Positions 47,049 to 54,114 of a stretch of DNA of 54,114 nt are shown here, piece after piece. The stretch lies in the NCBI RefSeq assembly GCF_003943735.1, contig NZ_RJMV01000014.1, positions 1 to 54,114 of the forward strand, read 5' to 3'. Under the pieces are notes generated by a model that did no database searches, was not told the origin of the DNA, and was given only the letters and a program-made list of their open reading frames with translations. Position 1 is the stretch's first letter. The number at the start of each line of letters is the position of its first letter. The translations under genes were made by a program, and so were the position numbers. This stretch comes from Streptococcus sanguinis (lineage in GTDB: Bacteria; Bacillota; Bacilli; Lactobacillales; Streptococcaceae).

Positions 47049-48449
47049 ATGGACGCGAAATTAAAGTATAAGGCAAAAAAGATAAAAATTGTCTTTTTCG
47101 ATATAGATGATACCCTGCGGGTCAAGGATACAGGTTTTATTCCAGATTCTATACAGACAGTTTTCAAGCAATTGAAAGACAAAGGAATTTTAACGGGTAT
47201 TGCGTCTGGACGAGGAATGTTTGGTGTCGTGCCGGAACTGAGAGCTTTGCAGCCAGACTTTTTCGTTACTCTGAACGGAGCCTATGTCGAAGACAGCAAA
47301 GGGAAGGTGATTTCTCAGACGGTTATCCCGTCTGAACGAGTGATGTCCTATATTGCTTGGGCTCAGGAAGTAGGGATTGACTATGGTTTGGTCGGCAGCC
47401 ATGGAGCGGCCTTGTCCAATCGAAATTCTCTGATTTCAGAGGCCATTGATGTGGTTTATCCAGATTTGCCTGTAAATCCAGACTTTCATTTAGACAAGGA
47501 TATTTATCAGCTTTGGACTTTTGAGGATAGAGGAGATGGCCTGCAGTTGCCAGAGGCGTTAGCGGAGCATCTGCGTTTGGTTCGCTGGCATCCTCATTCG
47601 TCAGATGTCGTGCCGACAGAAGGTTCCAAGGCAGCCGGAGTTTCCAAGGTTGTCGAGCATCTGGGCTTGAAACCTGAAAATGTCATGGTTTTTGGCGACG
47701 GACTCAATGATCTGGAATTGTTTGACTATGCAGGAATTGGCATTGCCATGGGCGTTTCCCATGAAGAACTGCGAAAAAGAGCAGATTATATTACAAAAAC
47801 AGTAGAAGAAGACGGTATCTTTGCCGCCTTAGAGGAGTTAGGTATGGTAGAAAAAGAATTACATTTTCCACAAGTAGAACTTGCAGCAGCAGAAGGTCCA
47901 AAAGCGACTATCAAGACTAATCATGGGGACATGAAAGTTCAGCTGTTTCCAGAACAGGCACCAAAAACAGTAGCCAACTTTATTGCCCTTGCTAAAGATG
48001 GTTATTATGACGGTGTGATTTTCCACCGCATTATTCAGGATTTTATGATTCAGGGTGGCGATCCTACTGGTACTGGTATGGGTGGTCAGTCTATTTATGG
48101 CGAGAAATTTGAAGATGAGTTTTCACCAGAATTGTACAATATTCGTGGGGCTCTTTCCATGGCAAATGCTGGTCCAAATACTAATGGCAGTCAATTTTTC
48201 ATTGTTCAAAATAAAAATCTACCTTATTCAGCTAAGGAATTAAGCCGCGGCGGCTGGCCTGAAGCTATCGCTGAAGTCTATGCCAGTCAGGGAGGAACAC
48301 CGCATTTGGATCGGCGCCACACTGTCTTTGGTCAGCTGGCTGATGAAGCGTCCTACCAAGTTTTGGACAAGATTGCAGCTGTTGAGACGGGGGCTATGGA
48401 TAAGCCGGTGGAAGATGTTGTGATTGAAACGATTGAGGTTGAAGACTGA
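47049..48449 (+). CDS. Fusion of a Cof-type HAD phosphatase and a cyclophilin peptidyl-prolyl isomerase
   Basis: This 466-aa two-domain protein has a HAD hydrolase (about 12-270) with Asp18-I-Asp20-DT and GDGLNDLEL, as in Cof/YidA sugar-phosphate phosphatases. It continues into a cyclophilin domain (about 280-466) with the active-site block VIFHRIIQDFMIQGGDP, FFIVQNK and TVFGQL. The two activities have no obvious common substrate. The fusion is known in streptococci. No signal peptide is present, so the isomerase is cytoplasmic. The stop overlaps the next gene (TGATG). Confidence 0.94.
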   Translation: MDAKLKYKAKKIKIVFFDIDDTLRVKDTGFIPDSIQTVFKQLKDKGILTGIASGRGMFGVVPELRALQPDFFVTLNGAYVEDSKGKVISQTVIPSERVMSYIAWAQEVGIDYGLVGSHGAALSNRNSLISEAIDVVYPDLPVNPDFHLDKDIYQLWTFEDRGDGLQLPEALAEHLRLVRWHPHSSDVVPTEGSKAAGVSKVVEHLGLKPENVMVFGDGLNDLELFDYAGIGIAMGVSHEELRKRADYITKTVEEDGIFAALEELGMVEKELHFPQVELAAAEGPKATIKTNHGDMKVQLFPEQAPKTVANFIALAKDGYYDGVIFHRIIQDFMIQGGDPTGTGMGGQSIYGEKFEDEFSPELYNIRGALSMANAGPNTNGSQFFIVQNKNLPYSAKELSRGGWPEAIAEVYASQGGTPHLDRRHTVFGQLADEASYQVLDKIAAVETGAMDKPVEDVVIETIEVED

Positions 48450-48811
48450 TGAAAATCGGTGATAAATTAAAAGGCAAAATCACTGGGATTCAGCCTTATG
48501 GAGCTTTTGTTGAACTGGAAAACGGAACGATTGGCTTGATTCATATCTCAGAAATTCGTCCAGGCTATATTGAAAATATCCATGATAGTGTAAAGATCGG
48601 CCAGCAAGTCTTGGTACAGGTTGTGGACTATGATGAATTTTCTGGGAAGTCCAGTCTGTCTATGCGAACCTTAGAAGAAGAAAAGCACCGCCTCCCTAGA
48701 CGTCACCGCTTTTCAAACGACCGCTGTAAAATTGGTTTTGAGCCTTTAGGAAGACAGTTGCCTATCTGGATCAAAGAGGCAAAAAAATTCTTAAAAGAAG
48801 AAAAAGTTTAA
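48449..48811 (+). CDS. S1-domain RNA-binding protein (CvfD/YugI-like)
   Basis: This 120-aa protein consists of one S1 domain (KGKITGIQPYGAFVELENGTIGLIHISEI) followed by a basic tail. Homologues (YugI, general stress protein 13, CvfD) associate with ribosomes or act as post-transcriptional regulators. It is translationally coupled to the HAD-cyclophilin gene by a one-base overlap. Confidence 0.9.
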   Translation: MKIGDKLKGKITGIQPYGAFVELENGTIGLIHISEIRPGYIENIHDSVKIGQQVLVQVVDYDEFSGKSSLSMRTLEEEKHRLPRRHRFSNDRCKIGFEPLGRQLPIWIKEAKKFLKEEKV

Positions 48812-48848
48812 AAAATATCCTGTTCGATAAGAGAACAGGATATTTTGC
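48812..48848. terminator. Terminator between the S1 gene and cysK
   Basis: AAAATATCCTGTTC and GAACAGGATATTTT form a 14-bp stem. It ends the S1 gene and could also serve cysK on the other strand. Confidence 0.88.
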
Positions 48849-48916
48849 TTGGATAGAATTGCGATTCAATTCATAGCCGAGTACTAAGTTGAAATGGACA
48901 AGTTTTTCAAAAAATA

Positions 48917-49846
48917 CTAAGCATCAAATTCATAGAGAGCGGTAGACAGGTAGCGTTCGCCGTTATCAGGTGCCAGAGCAAGGACTTTCTTGCCAGCTCC
49001 TAGTTTTTTCGCTACTTCAATAGCTGCGAAAATAGCAGCAGCAGATGAAATCCCCACTAAGAAGCCTTCCTGACCGCCAATATAGCGTCCGAATTCCAGT
49101 GCTTGATCAGAAGTTACGCGGACAATACCGTTGTAGGCTTCTGTATCTAAGGTCTCTGGAATGAATCCAGCTGAAAGTCCTTGGATTTTGTGAGGGCCTG
49201 GCTTCTCACCAGAAAGGATAGCAGATTCGTCTGCTTCGACTGCGTAGATTTGGATGTCCGGATTAACTTTTTTGAGAGCGTGAGATACACCGGAAATAGT
49301 TCCGCCAGTTCCGACACCGCCTACAAAGGCATCCAGTCCAGTTTCACTGAAAGCAGCGATAATTTCTGCTCCTGTTGTTCGTTCGTGAACCTCTGGATTG
49401 GCCGGATTGTTAAACTGCAGTGGCAGCCAGCCATTTCGTTCTTGCGCGATTTCCTGTGCTTTTGCAATGGCACCTTTCATTCCTTCGCTACCCGGAGTCA
49501 AAACTAACTCAGCACCATAAGCTTGTATAATCTTGCGGCGTTCCACACTCATGGTTTCTGGCATAACAATGACGACCTTGTAACCTTTAGCTGCTCCAAC
49601 CCATGAAAGGCCAATACCGGTATTTCCGCTGGTTGCTTCAACGATGGTATCGCCGGGCTTGATAAGGCCATCGCGTTCAGCCGCCTCAATCATGCTGAGA
49701 GCAATCCGGTCTTTGACAGAAGAGCCGGGATTGAAAGCCTCTAACTTCACATAAACCTCAGCAGCTCCTTCTGGAACCAAGTTGTTCAATTTGACGATGG
49801 GAGTTTGCCCAATTAGTTCTGTAATGTTTTGATAAATACGTGACAT
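48917..49846 (-). CDS. cysK: O-acetylserine (thiol)-lyase / cysteine synthase
   Basis: CysK makes cysteine from O-acetylserine and sulfide with pyridoxal phosphate. The ATG at 49846 ([16 protein letters not shown]) is preferred to 49855, because GAGGT is too close to the latter; this gives 309 aa. The PLP lysine is Lys45 (NPGSSVKDR); [11 protein letters not shown] and the [10 protein letters not shown] phosphate loop are intact. It is monocistronic on the minus strand. Confidence 0.96.
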   Translation of the reverse strand: MSRIYQNITELIGQTPIVKLNNLVPEGAAEVYVKLEAFNPGSSVKDRIALSMIEAAERDGLIKPGDTIVEATSGNTGIGLSWVGAAKGYKVVIVMPETMSVERRKIIQAYGAELVLTPGSEGMKGAIAKAQEIAQERNGWLPLQFNNPANPEVHERTTGAEIIAAFSETGLDAFVGGVGTGGTISGVSHALKKVNPDIQIYAVEADESAILSGEKPGPHKIQGLSAGFIPETLDTEAYNGIVRVTSDQALEFGRYIGGQEGFLVGISSAAAIFAAIEVAKKLGAGKKVLALAPDNGERYLSTALYEFDA

Positions 49847-49913
49847 AGAATACATACCTCAATATAATTTAATAGAATTAGTATAAAATGAAATAAGCGC
49901 TTTGTAAAATATA

Positions 49914-49943
49914 AAAATCCTATCAAAGTGATAGGATTTTTTT
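49914..49943. terminator. Terminator behind the PH-domain gene
   Basis: AAAATCCTATCA and TGATAGGATTTT form a 12-bp stem with A/T tracts. It ends the minus-strand PH gene just before the cysK promoter region. Confidence 0.85.
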
Positions 49944-49946
49944 ATA

Positions 49947-50387
49947 TTAGATTAAACCATTAATTTTCAAACGATTATTATAGGCTAATTCAAATAGATA
50001 TTTATATAAGGGTGCAATATCTGCCTTTTTAGGAAATTCGAACTTATGTTTCTTAGGGAACTCGTTGTGGGCTTTTAAAAAGGCATTGTCTAAATAAGTG
50101 ATTGTAATTTCACTATCATCAATACCAGCTCCAGCAGTTTCCATATCAACGTCCACAATATTCATCAGAAAAATTGATTTCACAGACATCTTCCGGCCAG
50201 TTGCTCCTTGCTTGTCAGTAAAAATAATACGAATATTTGTAAATAAGATAGAGTCACGAATCAGAGTGTAGCCACTCTGGATAACTTCACCTTCAAGTAA
50301 ATATTGTCCGTATTCTTTTGAAAGTTGATCAACATTTTGTTCGCTGAAATTTCCAGCTAATCCTTGCATTAATTTTCCAAATGCCAT
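49947..50387 (-). CDS. Bacterial PH-domain protein (bPH_1)
   Basis: This 146-aa soluble protein matches bacterial pleckstrin-homology-like proteins (PF08000 type), with MAFGKLMQGLAGNFSE, the core GYTLIRDSILFTNIRIIFTDKQGATGRKM and the helical end. Such proteins form ring-shaped oligomers, and their role is unknown. It follows yigZ by 11 bases on the minus strand and is probably cotranscribed with it. Confidence 0.87.
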   Translation of the reverse strand: MAFGKLMQGLAGNFSEQNVDQLSKEYGQYLLEGEVIQSGYTLIRDSILFTNIRIIFTDKQGATGRKMSVKSIFLMNIVDVDMETAGAGIDDSEITITYLDNAFLKAHNEFPKKHKFEFPKKADIAPLYKYLFELAYNNRLKINGLI

Positions 50388-50398
50388 AATTTTCTCCT

Positions 50399-51043
50399 TT
50401 AATTTTCTTTATCTAGTATAGCATGCACTTCAACTTCTCGCAAGCCTAAGTCAGTTAGTTCTATTTTTCCGTTGAAAAATTCTGTTAAATTTCTCTTAGT
50501 GGTTTCTTTGATATTTTTGTCAATATAAATGGTTGTATCAACTAATTCTGTAAAGATTGTATCGGTTTCTTCTAAGTTTTGGACCTTCAGAAAATTCGCA
50601 AAATCCTGATACTGGCTGTAAGACAGTTTTAGGCGTAGGCCAGCTTGTTCTTTTATCTCAACCAGTCCAATCTCCTTAATAGCCAGAGCAACACTGCCGG
50701 CATAAGCTCGAATCAGGCCGCCGGCTCCTAGTTTAATACCGCCAAAATAGCGAGTAACCACAACGCAAAGATTGGTCAAATTGTGCTTTTCTAGGACTCC
50801 CAGCATAGGAACTCCGGCTGTTCCGCTGGGCTCACCATCATCGCTAGTTCGCTTTATATCACTCTTTTCCCCAATGATAAAAGCAGAGCAGTTATGAGTG
50901 GCCTTGTAATGTTCTTTTTTTATAGCAGCTATAAAAGCGCGAGCCTCTTCCTCAGAGTAAATTCTTTTTACATGGCAGATAAAGCGGGATTTTTTAATTT
51001 CCTCTTGAACCATACCATCTTCTTTAATTGTCTTAAATTCCAT
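50399..51043 (-). CDS. yigZ: YigZ/IMPACT family protein
   Basis: This 214-aa protein has an N-terminal UPF0029/IMPACT domain (KKSRFICHVKRIYSEEEA, FIIGEKSDIKRTSDDGEPSGTAGVPML, TRYFGGIKLGAGGLIRAY) and a small C-terminal DUF1949 domain. Homologues bind translation components. The gene is divergent from comFA, 55 bases apart, an arrangement conserved in streptococci. Confidence 0.95.
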   Translation of the reverse strand: MEFKTIKEDGMVQEEIKKSRFICHVKRIYSEEEARAFIAAIKKEHYKATHNCSAFIIGEKSDIKRTSDDGEPSGTAGVPMLGVLEKHNLTNLCVVVTRYFGGIKLGAGGLIRAYAGSVALAIKEIGLVEIKEQAGLRLKLSYSQYQDFANFLKVQNLEETDTIFTELVDTTIYIDKNIKETTKRNLTEFFNGKIELTDLGLREVEVHAILDKEN

Positions 51044-51083
51044 AACTATATTTTACAAAAAAAGACGAATTTTGCCAAAAAAT

Positions 51084-51091
51084 TACGAATA
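51084..51091 (+). promoter_or_regulatory. Competence sigma-factor (SigX/ComX) cin-box
   Basis: TACGAATA is the exact late-competence promoter box. It ends 7 bases before the comFA ATG (51099), so the mRNA should start at or next to the ATG. A second partial copy (GACGAAT) lies at 51063-51069. Confidence 0.85.
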
Positions 51092-51098
51092 AATAAGT

Positions 51099-52397
51099 AT
51101 GTTAGAGTTGCAAGATTGTTTAGGACGTATATTTACAGAGAGTCAGTTAGAGTCTAGCTTGCGAGCACAAGCAAAAGAAATTCCCAGTATCCGAGAAGAA
51201 AAAGGCAAGCTCCACTGTGGACGCTGCAACAGCTTGATTGAACGAGAAAATCAGCTACCTGTTGGAGCTTATTATTGTAGAGAATGCTTAATCTTGGGTC
51301 GGGTACGTAGTGACCAAAAACTCTACTATTTTCCCCAAGAGGATTTTCCTAAGAATCAGGTGCTTAAATGGCAGGGGCAACTGACAGAGTTTCAGGGGAA
51401 GGTCTCCAAAGGCTTACTGGATGCGCTAGAGAAAAGACAGAATACGTTAGTGCATGCTGTTACTGGCGCTGGAAAAACAGAAATGATTTACCAAGTGATT
51501 GCAAGAGTTATTGATAGAGGAGGAGCTGTTTGCTTGGCCAGTCCGCGGATTGATGTTTGTTTAGAGCTTTATCGGCGCCTTAAAGAAGATTTTTCTTGTG
51601 AAATAGCCCTTCTGCATGGGGAGTCAGAAGCTTATTTCCGCAGTCCCTTGGTGATTGCCACCACCCACCAGCTCTTAAAATTTTATCGGGCTTTTGATTT
51701 GCTGATTGTGGACGAGGTAGACGCCTTTCCTTATGTAGATAATCCCATGTTGTATCACGCAGTAGAGCGTTCAGTTAAAGAGGATGCTACAACTATTTTT
51801 CTGACAGCCACTTCCACGGATGAACTGGATAAAAGAGTTCAAAAAGGTGAGCTGAAACGCCTGAGTCTTCCCAGAAGATTTCATGGTAATCCCTTGACCA
51901 TCCCTCAGAAAGTTTGGTTATCTGATTTTCAAAAGTATCTTCAGAAGAAGAAAATAGCACCTAAACTTTTGAACTATATACAAAAACAGAGAAAGACTCA
52001 ATTTCCTCTCTTGATATTTGCTGCAGAAATTCAAAGAGGAGAGGATGTTGCTCAGGCTTTGCAGATAGCTCTGCCTGATGAAAAGCTGGCTTTTGTCGCC
52101 TCCACAACAGAAAATCGTCTAGAGATTGTCGAGCAGTTTCGTCACAAGGAGATCACTATTTTGGTGACAACGACTATTTTAGAGCGTGGGGTAACCTTTC
52201 CTGGTGTAGATGTTTTTGTCTTGGAAGCCAATCATCGCCTGTTCAGTCGTAGTGCTCTGGTTCAGATTTCAGGCCGAGTTGGTCGTAGTATGGATAGACC
52301 GACTGGACAGTTGCTATTTTTTCATGATGGGACTACCCTTGCTATGGAAAAGGCAATTCGGGAAATGAGAGATATGAATAAGGAGGCGGGATTATGA
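51099..52397 (+). CDS. comFA: Late competence ATPase ComFA
   Basis: ComFA is a 432-aa DEAD-box-like ATPase that helps move single-stranded DNA through the ComEC channel. A zinc site (Cys40, Cys43, Cys60, Cys63) precedes Walker A TGAGKTE (122-128), VDEVDAFP, TATST and GRVGRS. The MLELQDCLGRIFTES start aligns with other streptococcal ComFA. It overlaps comFC by 4 bases. No Shine-Dalgarno site lies in front of the ATG. Confidence 0.96.
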   Translation: MLELQDCLGRIFTESQLESSLRAQAKEIPSIREEKGKLHCGRCNSLIERENQLPVGAYYCRECLILGRVRSDQKLYYFPQEDFPKNQVLKWQGQLTEFQGKVSKGLLDALEKRQNTLVHAVTGAGKTEMIYQVIARVIDRGGAVCLASPRIDVCLELYRRLKEDFSCEIALLHGESEAYFRSPLVIATTHQLLKFYRAFDLLIVDEVDAFPYVDNPMLYHAVERSVKEDATTIFLTATSTDELDKRVQKGELKRLSLPRRFHGNPLTIPQKVWLSDFQKYLQKKKIAPKLLNYIQKQRKTQFPLLIFAAEIQRGEDVAQALQIALPDEKLAFVASTTENRLEIVEQFRHKEITILVTTTILERGVTFPGVDVFVLEANHRLFSRSALVQISGRVGRSMDRPTGQLLFFHDGTTLAMEKAIREMRDMNKEAGL

Positions 52398-53059
52398 CAG
52401 AGTGTCTTTTATGTAAGGAGCAAATTAAGGAGAAAGGCAGTTTTTTACAGCTTTTTCTATTAAAAGGAGAAGGACCAAGCTGCTGCTCCACTTGTTATCA
52501 AAATTTTGAATGCATATCTGAAGAGCGTTGCCCACGCTGTTTTCGCAATGGGAAATCAGATTTATGTAGAGATTGTAAAAAGTGGGAGGGAGAGGGGAAT
52601 CAAGTTCAGCATCAGTCACTATTTACCTATAATGAAGCAATGAAGGATTATTTCAGTCAATACAAGTTTCAGGGAGACTATGTATTGCGCTTTGTATTTG
52701 CAAAAGTAGCTAAAAAAGCAGTCAAAATGTTTAGAGAGCATACCATTGTTCCGATTCCAGTGAGTAACGAAAAATTTCAAGTTCGAGGATTTAATCAAGT
52801 GCAGGGAATTTTAGATGCTGGAAACTTGTCATATAGAAATATATTAGAGAAAAAAGACACTCTAGCACAGTCGAGCAAGACACGTGAGGAGCGTTTGCAG
52901 ACGCAGCAGGCTTTTAAAATTAAGAAAGGAGTTGATTTGCCAGATAAAATTTTGCTGGTTGATGATATCTATACGACTGGAAAAACCTTGCAATTAGCTA
53001 AGCAAATCTTATTGGAAGCCGGTGTGAAAGAAGTATTGTCGTTTTCAATCGCAAGATAA
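52394..53059 (+). CDS. comFC: Late competence protein ComFC
   Basis: This 221-aa phosphoribosyltransferase-fold protein, a partner of ComFA in DNA uptake, has an N-terminal four-cysteine zinc ribbon (CLLC, CSTC, CPRC, CRDC) and the PRTase motif ILLVDDIYTTGKTL near the end. The ATG overlaps the comFA stop (ATGA). Expression should depend on the comFA cin-box. Confidence 0.95.
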   Translation: MTECLLCKEQIKEKGSFLQLFLLKGEGPSCCSTCYQNFECISEERCPRCFRNGKSDLCRDCKKWEGEGNQVQHQSLFTYNEAMKDYFSQYKFQGDYVLRFVFAKVAKKAVKMFREHTIVPIPVSNEKFQVRGFNQVQGILDAGNLSYRNILEKKDTLAQSSKTREERLQTQQAFKIKKGVDLPDKILLVDDIYTTGKTLQLAKQILLEAGVKEVLSFSIAR

Positions 53060-53067
53060 GAAAAAAT

Positions 53068-53096
53068 TTGCAAAAAAGGAATGAAAGCGTTATAAT
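53068..53096 (+). promoter_or_regulatory. Promoter of hpf
   Basis: TTGCAA (53068-53073), 17 bases, and a perfect TATAAT (53091-53096) precede hpf by 44 bases. Confidence 0.8.
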
Positions 53097-53140
53097 GATA
53101 TTATAAATAAAACATTTATGTTTAGAAAGAAGGTACTTAT

Positions 53141-53683
53141 ATGCTTAAATATAGTATCCGTGGTGAAAACCTAGAAGTAACAGATGCTCTCCGTGACTAC
53201 GTAGTTTCTAAACTTGAGAAGATTGAGAAGTATTTCCAAGCAGAGCAAGAACTTGATGCACGTGTGAACCTCAAGGTTTACCGTGAAAAGACTGCGAAAG
53301 TGGAAGTGACAATTCCGCTAGGCTCCATCACTCTTCGTGCAGAAGATATCTCTCAGGACATGTATGGATCAATTGATTTGGTCACAGATAAGATTGAGCG
53401 CCAAATCCGCAAAAACAAGACCAAAATTGAAAGAAAGAATCGCAATAAGGTTGCTACAAGCCAGCTTTTCACAGATTCCTTTGCTGAAGAAGCAGAAAAA
53501 GTTCCGTCAAAAGTTGTCCGTTCAAAACATATTGATTTGAAGCCGATGGACTTGGAAGAAGCGATTCTGCAGATGGATTTATTGGGGCATGATTTCTTTA
53601 TCTATTCCGATGCAGAGGACAGCAGCACAAATGTGATATACCGTCGGGAAGATGGAGATATTGGCCTGTTAGAAGTCAAATAA
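53141..53683 (+). CDS. hpf: Long-form ribosome hibernation promoting factor
   Basis: Long HPF (180 aa) binds the 30S decoding region and dimerises ribosomes to 100S in resting cells. The N-terminal S30AE domain (MLKYSIRGENLEVTDALRDYV, here residues 1-20 and on to about 105) is joined by a linker to the C-terminal dimerisation domain (KPMDLEEAILQMDLLGHDFFIYSD). It is monocistronic and lies just upstream of an rRNA operon. Confidence 0.96.
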   Translation: MLKYSIRGENLEVTDALRDYVVSKLEKIEKYFQAEQELDARVNLKVYREKTAKVEVTIPLGSITLRAEDISQDMYGSIDLVTDKIERQIRKNKTKIERKNRNKVATSQLFTDSFAEEAEKVPSKVVRSKHIDLKPMDLEEAILQMDLLGHDFFIYSDAEDSSTNVIYRREDGDIGLLEVK

Positions 53684-53695
53684 ATAAGAAAAGAG

Positions 53696-53723
53696 GGTTG
53701 AGAGCAAATTTCTCAACCTTTTT
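53696..53723 (+). terminator. Terminator after hpf
   Basis: GGTTGAGA and TCTCAACC pair around a 7-base loop and are followed by TTTTT. Confidence 0.85.
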
Positions 53724-53846
53724 AGATTATAGAAAGTCATGCACTCAGGTGGCATAAACCAGCTTTCGGCTCACAAAGAAACTAACTTTATACTTATAGT
53801 TGAAAAAATAAACTTTTAAAAAAACGAAAAAATATTAAAAAAGGTA

Positions 53847-53876
53847 TTGACAGGAGGTGTGGTTGGGTGATATACT
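53847..53876 (+). promoter_or_regulatory. rRNA operon promoter
   Basis: TTGACA (53847-53852), 18 bases, and TATACT (53871-53876) follow an A/T-rich stretch (53796-53845) that could act as an UP element. A boxA-like CCCTTTGAAAACTGAAC lies in the leader at about 53901-53918. Confidence 0.85.
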
Positions 53877-54013
53877 AATATAGTTGTCGCGAAAGACAAA
53901 GCCCTTTGAAAACTGAACAAGACGAACCAAGTGCAGGGTGACATAGAGATATGTAACCTGTCAAAAAACGAAAATAAATCTGTCAGTGGACAGTAATGAG
54001 TGCGAACTCAAAC

Positions 54014-54114
54014 TTTTTAATGAGAGTTTGATCCTGGCTCAGGACGAACGCTGGCGGCGTGCCTAATACATGCAAGTAGAACGCTGAAGAGAGGAGCTTG
54101 CTCTTCTTGGATGA
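54014..54114 (+). rRNA. rrs: 16S ribosomal RNA, 5' end only
   Basis: TTTTTAATGAGAGTTTGATC and CTGGCTCAGGACGAACGCTG mark the 5' end. The window stops in the V1 loop (GAGAGGAGCTTGCTCTTCT). The mature end is approximate. The leader from 53884 shows the usual processing stem sequences (GACAAAGCCCTTTG, and paired CTGTC/GACAG blocks). Confidence 0.97.

Noticed and set aside
50894..51157. An 87-codon frame overlapping yigZ and comFA
   Set aside because: It is antisense to yigZ and out of frame with comFA, both clearly real; no ribosome site.

Overview
The window comes from a low-GC Gram-positive coccus, almost certainly a Streptococcus of the sanguinis/mitis groups. The evidence is the streptococcal gene content and order: rsmH-ftsL-pbp2X-mraY, pbp1a-recU-ypsA-gpsB-rnpB-rlmL-mapZ, rny-gmk-rpoZ-priA-fmt-rsmB-stp-stkP-liaFSR, and comFA-comFC-hpf. 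There is also a YSIRK-type signal peptide, a competence sigma-factor box, and the start of a 16S gene at the right edge. The 16S V1 loop looks S. sanguinis-like from memory, but I could not check this.

Region by region. (1) 1-1740 is accessory DNA: an AT-rich, 5'-truncated gene for a large protein I do not recognise. (2) 1860-6500 holds a large secreted subtilisin-family protease with a CodY-box-like site in its promoter. (3) 6555-10953 is a glycine T-box unit: leader, putative zinc peptidase, a curious structured insert with a second copy of the glyQ start, glyQ, glyS and a DUF896 gene. (4) 11013-12553 (minus) is a small operon of an Xre-type repressor, two DUF3278 membrane proteins and an otherwise easily missed 58-aa membrane protein, with a pair of matching operator-like palindromes at its promoter. 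(5) 12754-17298 is the division/peptidoglycan cluster. (6) 17403-24917 holds an RNA helicase, an amino-acid ABC transporter without its binding protein, thioredoxin reductase, two NAD-salvage genes and an acetyltransferase. (7) 24996-33473 holds pepC, pbp1a and recU (minus), ypsA, gpsB, RNase P RNA, a 23S rRNA methyltransferase and mapZ. (8) luxS (minus) is followed by 34387-48811: RNase Y, nucleotide/translation/replication-restart genes, the Stp/StkP phosphatase-kinase pair, the LiaFSR envelope-stress system, a HAD-cyclophilin fusion and an S1 protein. (9) 48917-51043 (minus) holds cysK, a PH-domain gene and yigZ. (10) comFA-comFC (DNA uptake), hpf (ribosome hibernation) and the promoter and first 101 bases of an rRNA operon close the window.

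Functionally, most of the window is core cell-cycle machinery. StkP/Stp, MapZ, GpsB, Pbp2X, Pbp1a, FtsL and MraY all act in septal and peripheral wall synthesis. The least ordinary stretches are the left-edge gene, the glyQ 5' insert, the Xre/DUF3278 operon with its operators, and two genes (rsmH and comFA) whose promoters sit so close to their start codons that the mRNAs should have little or no leader.
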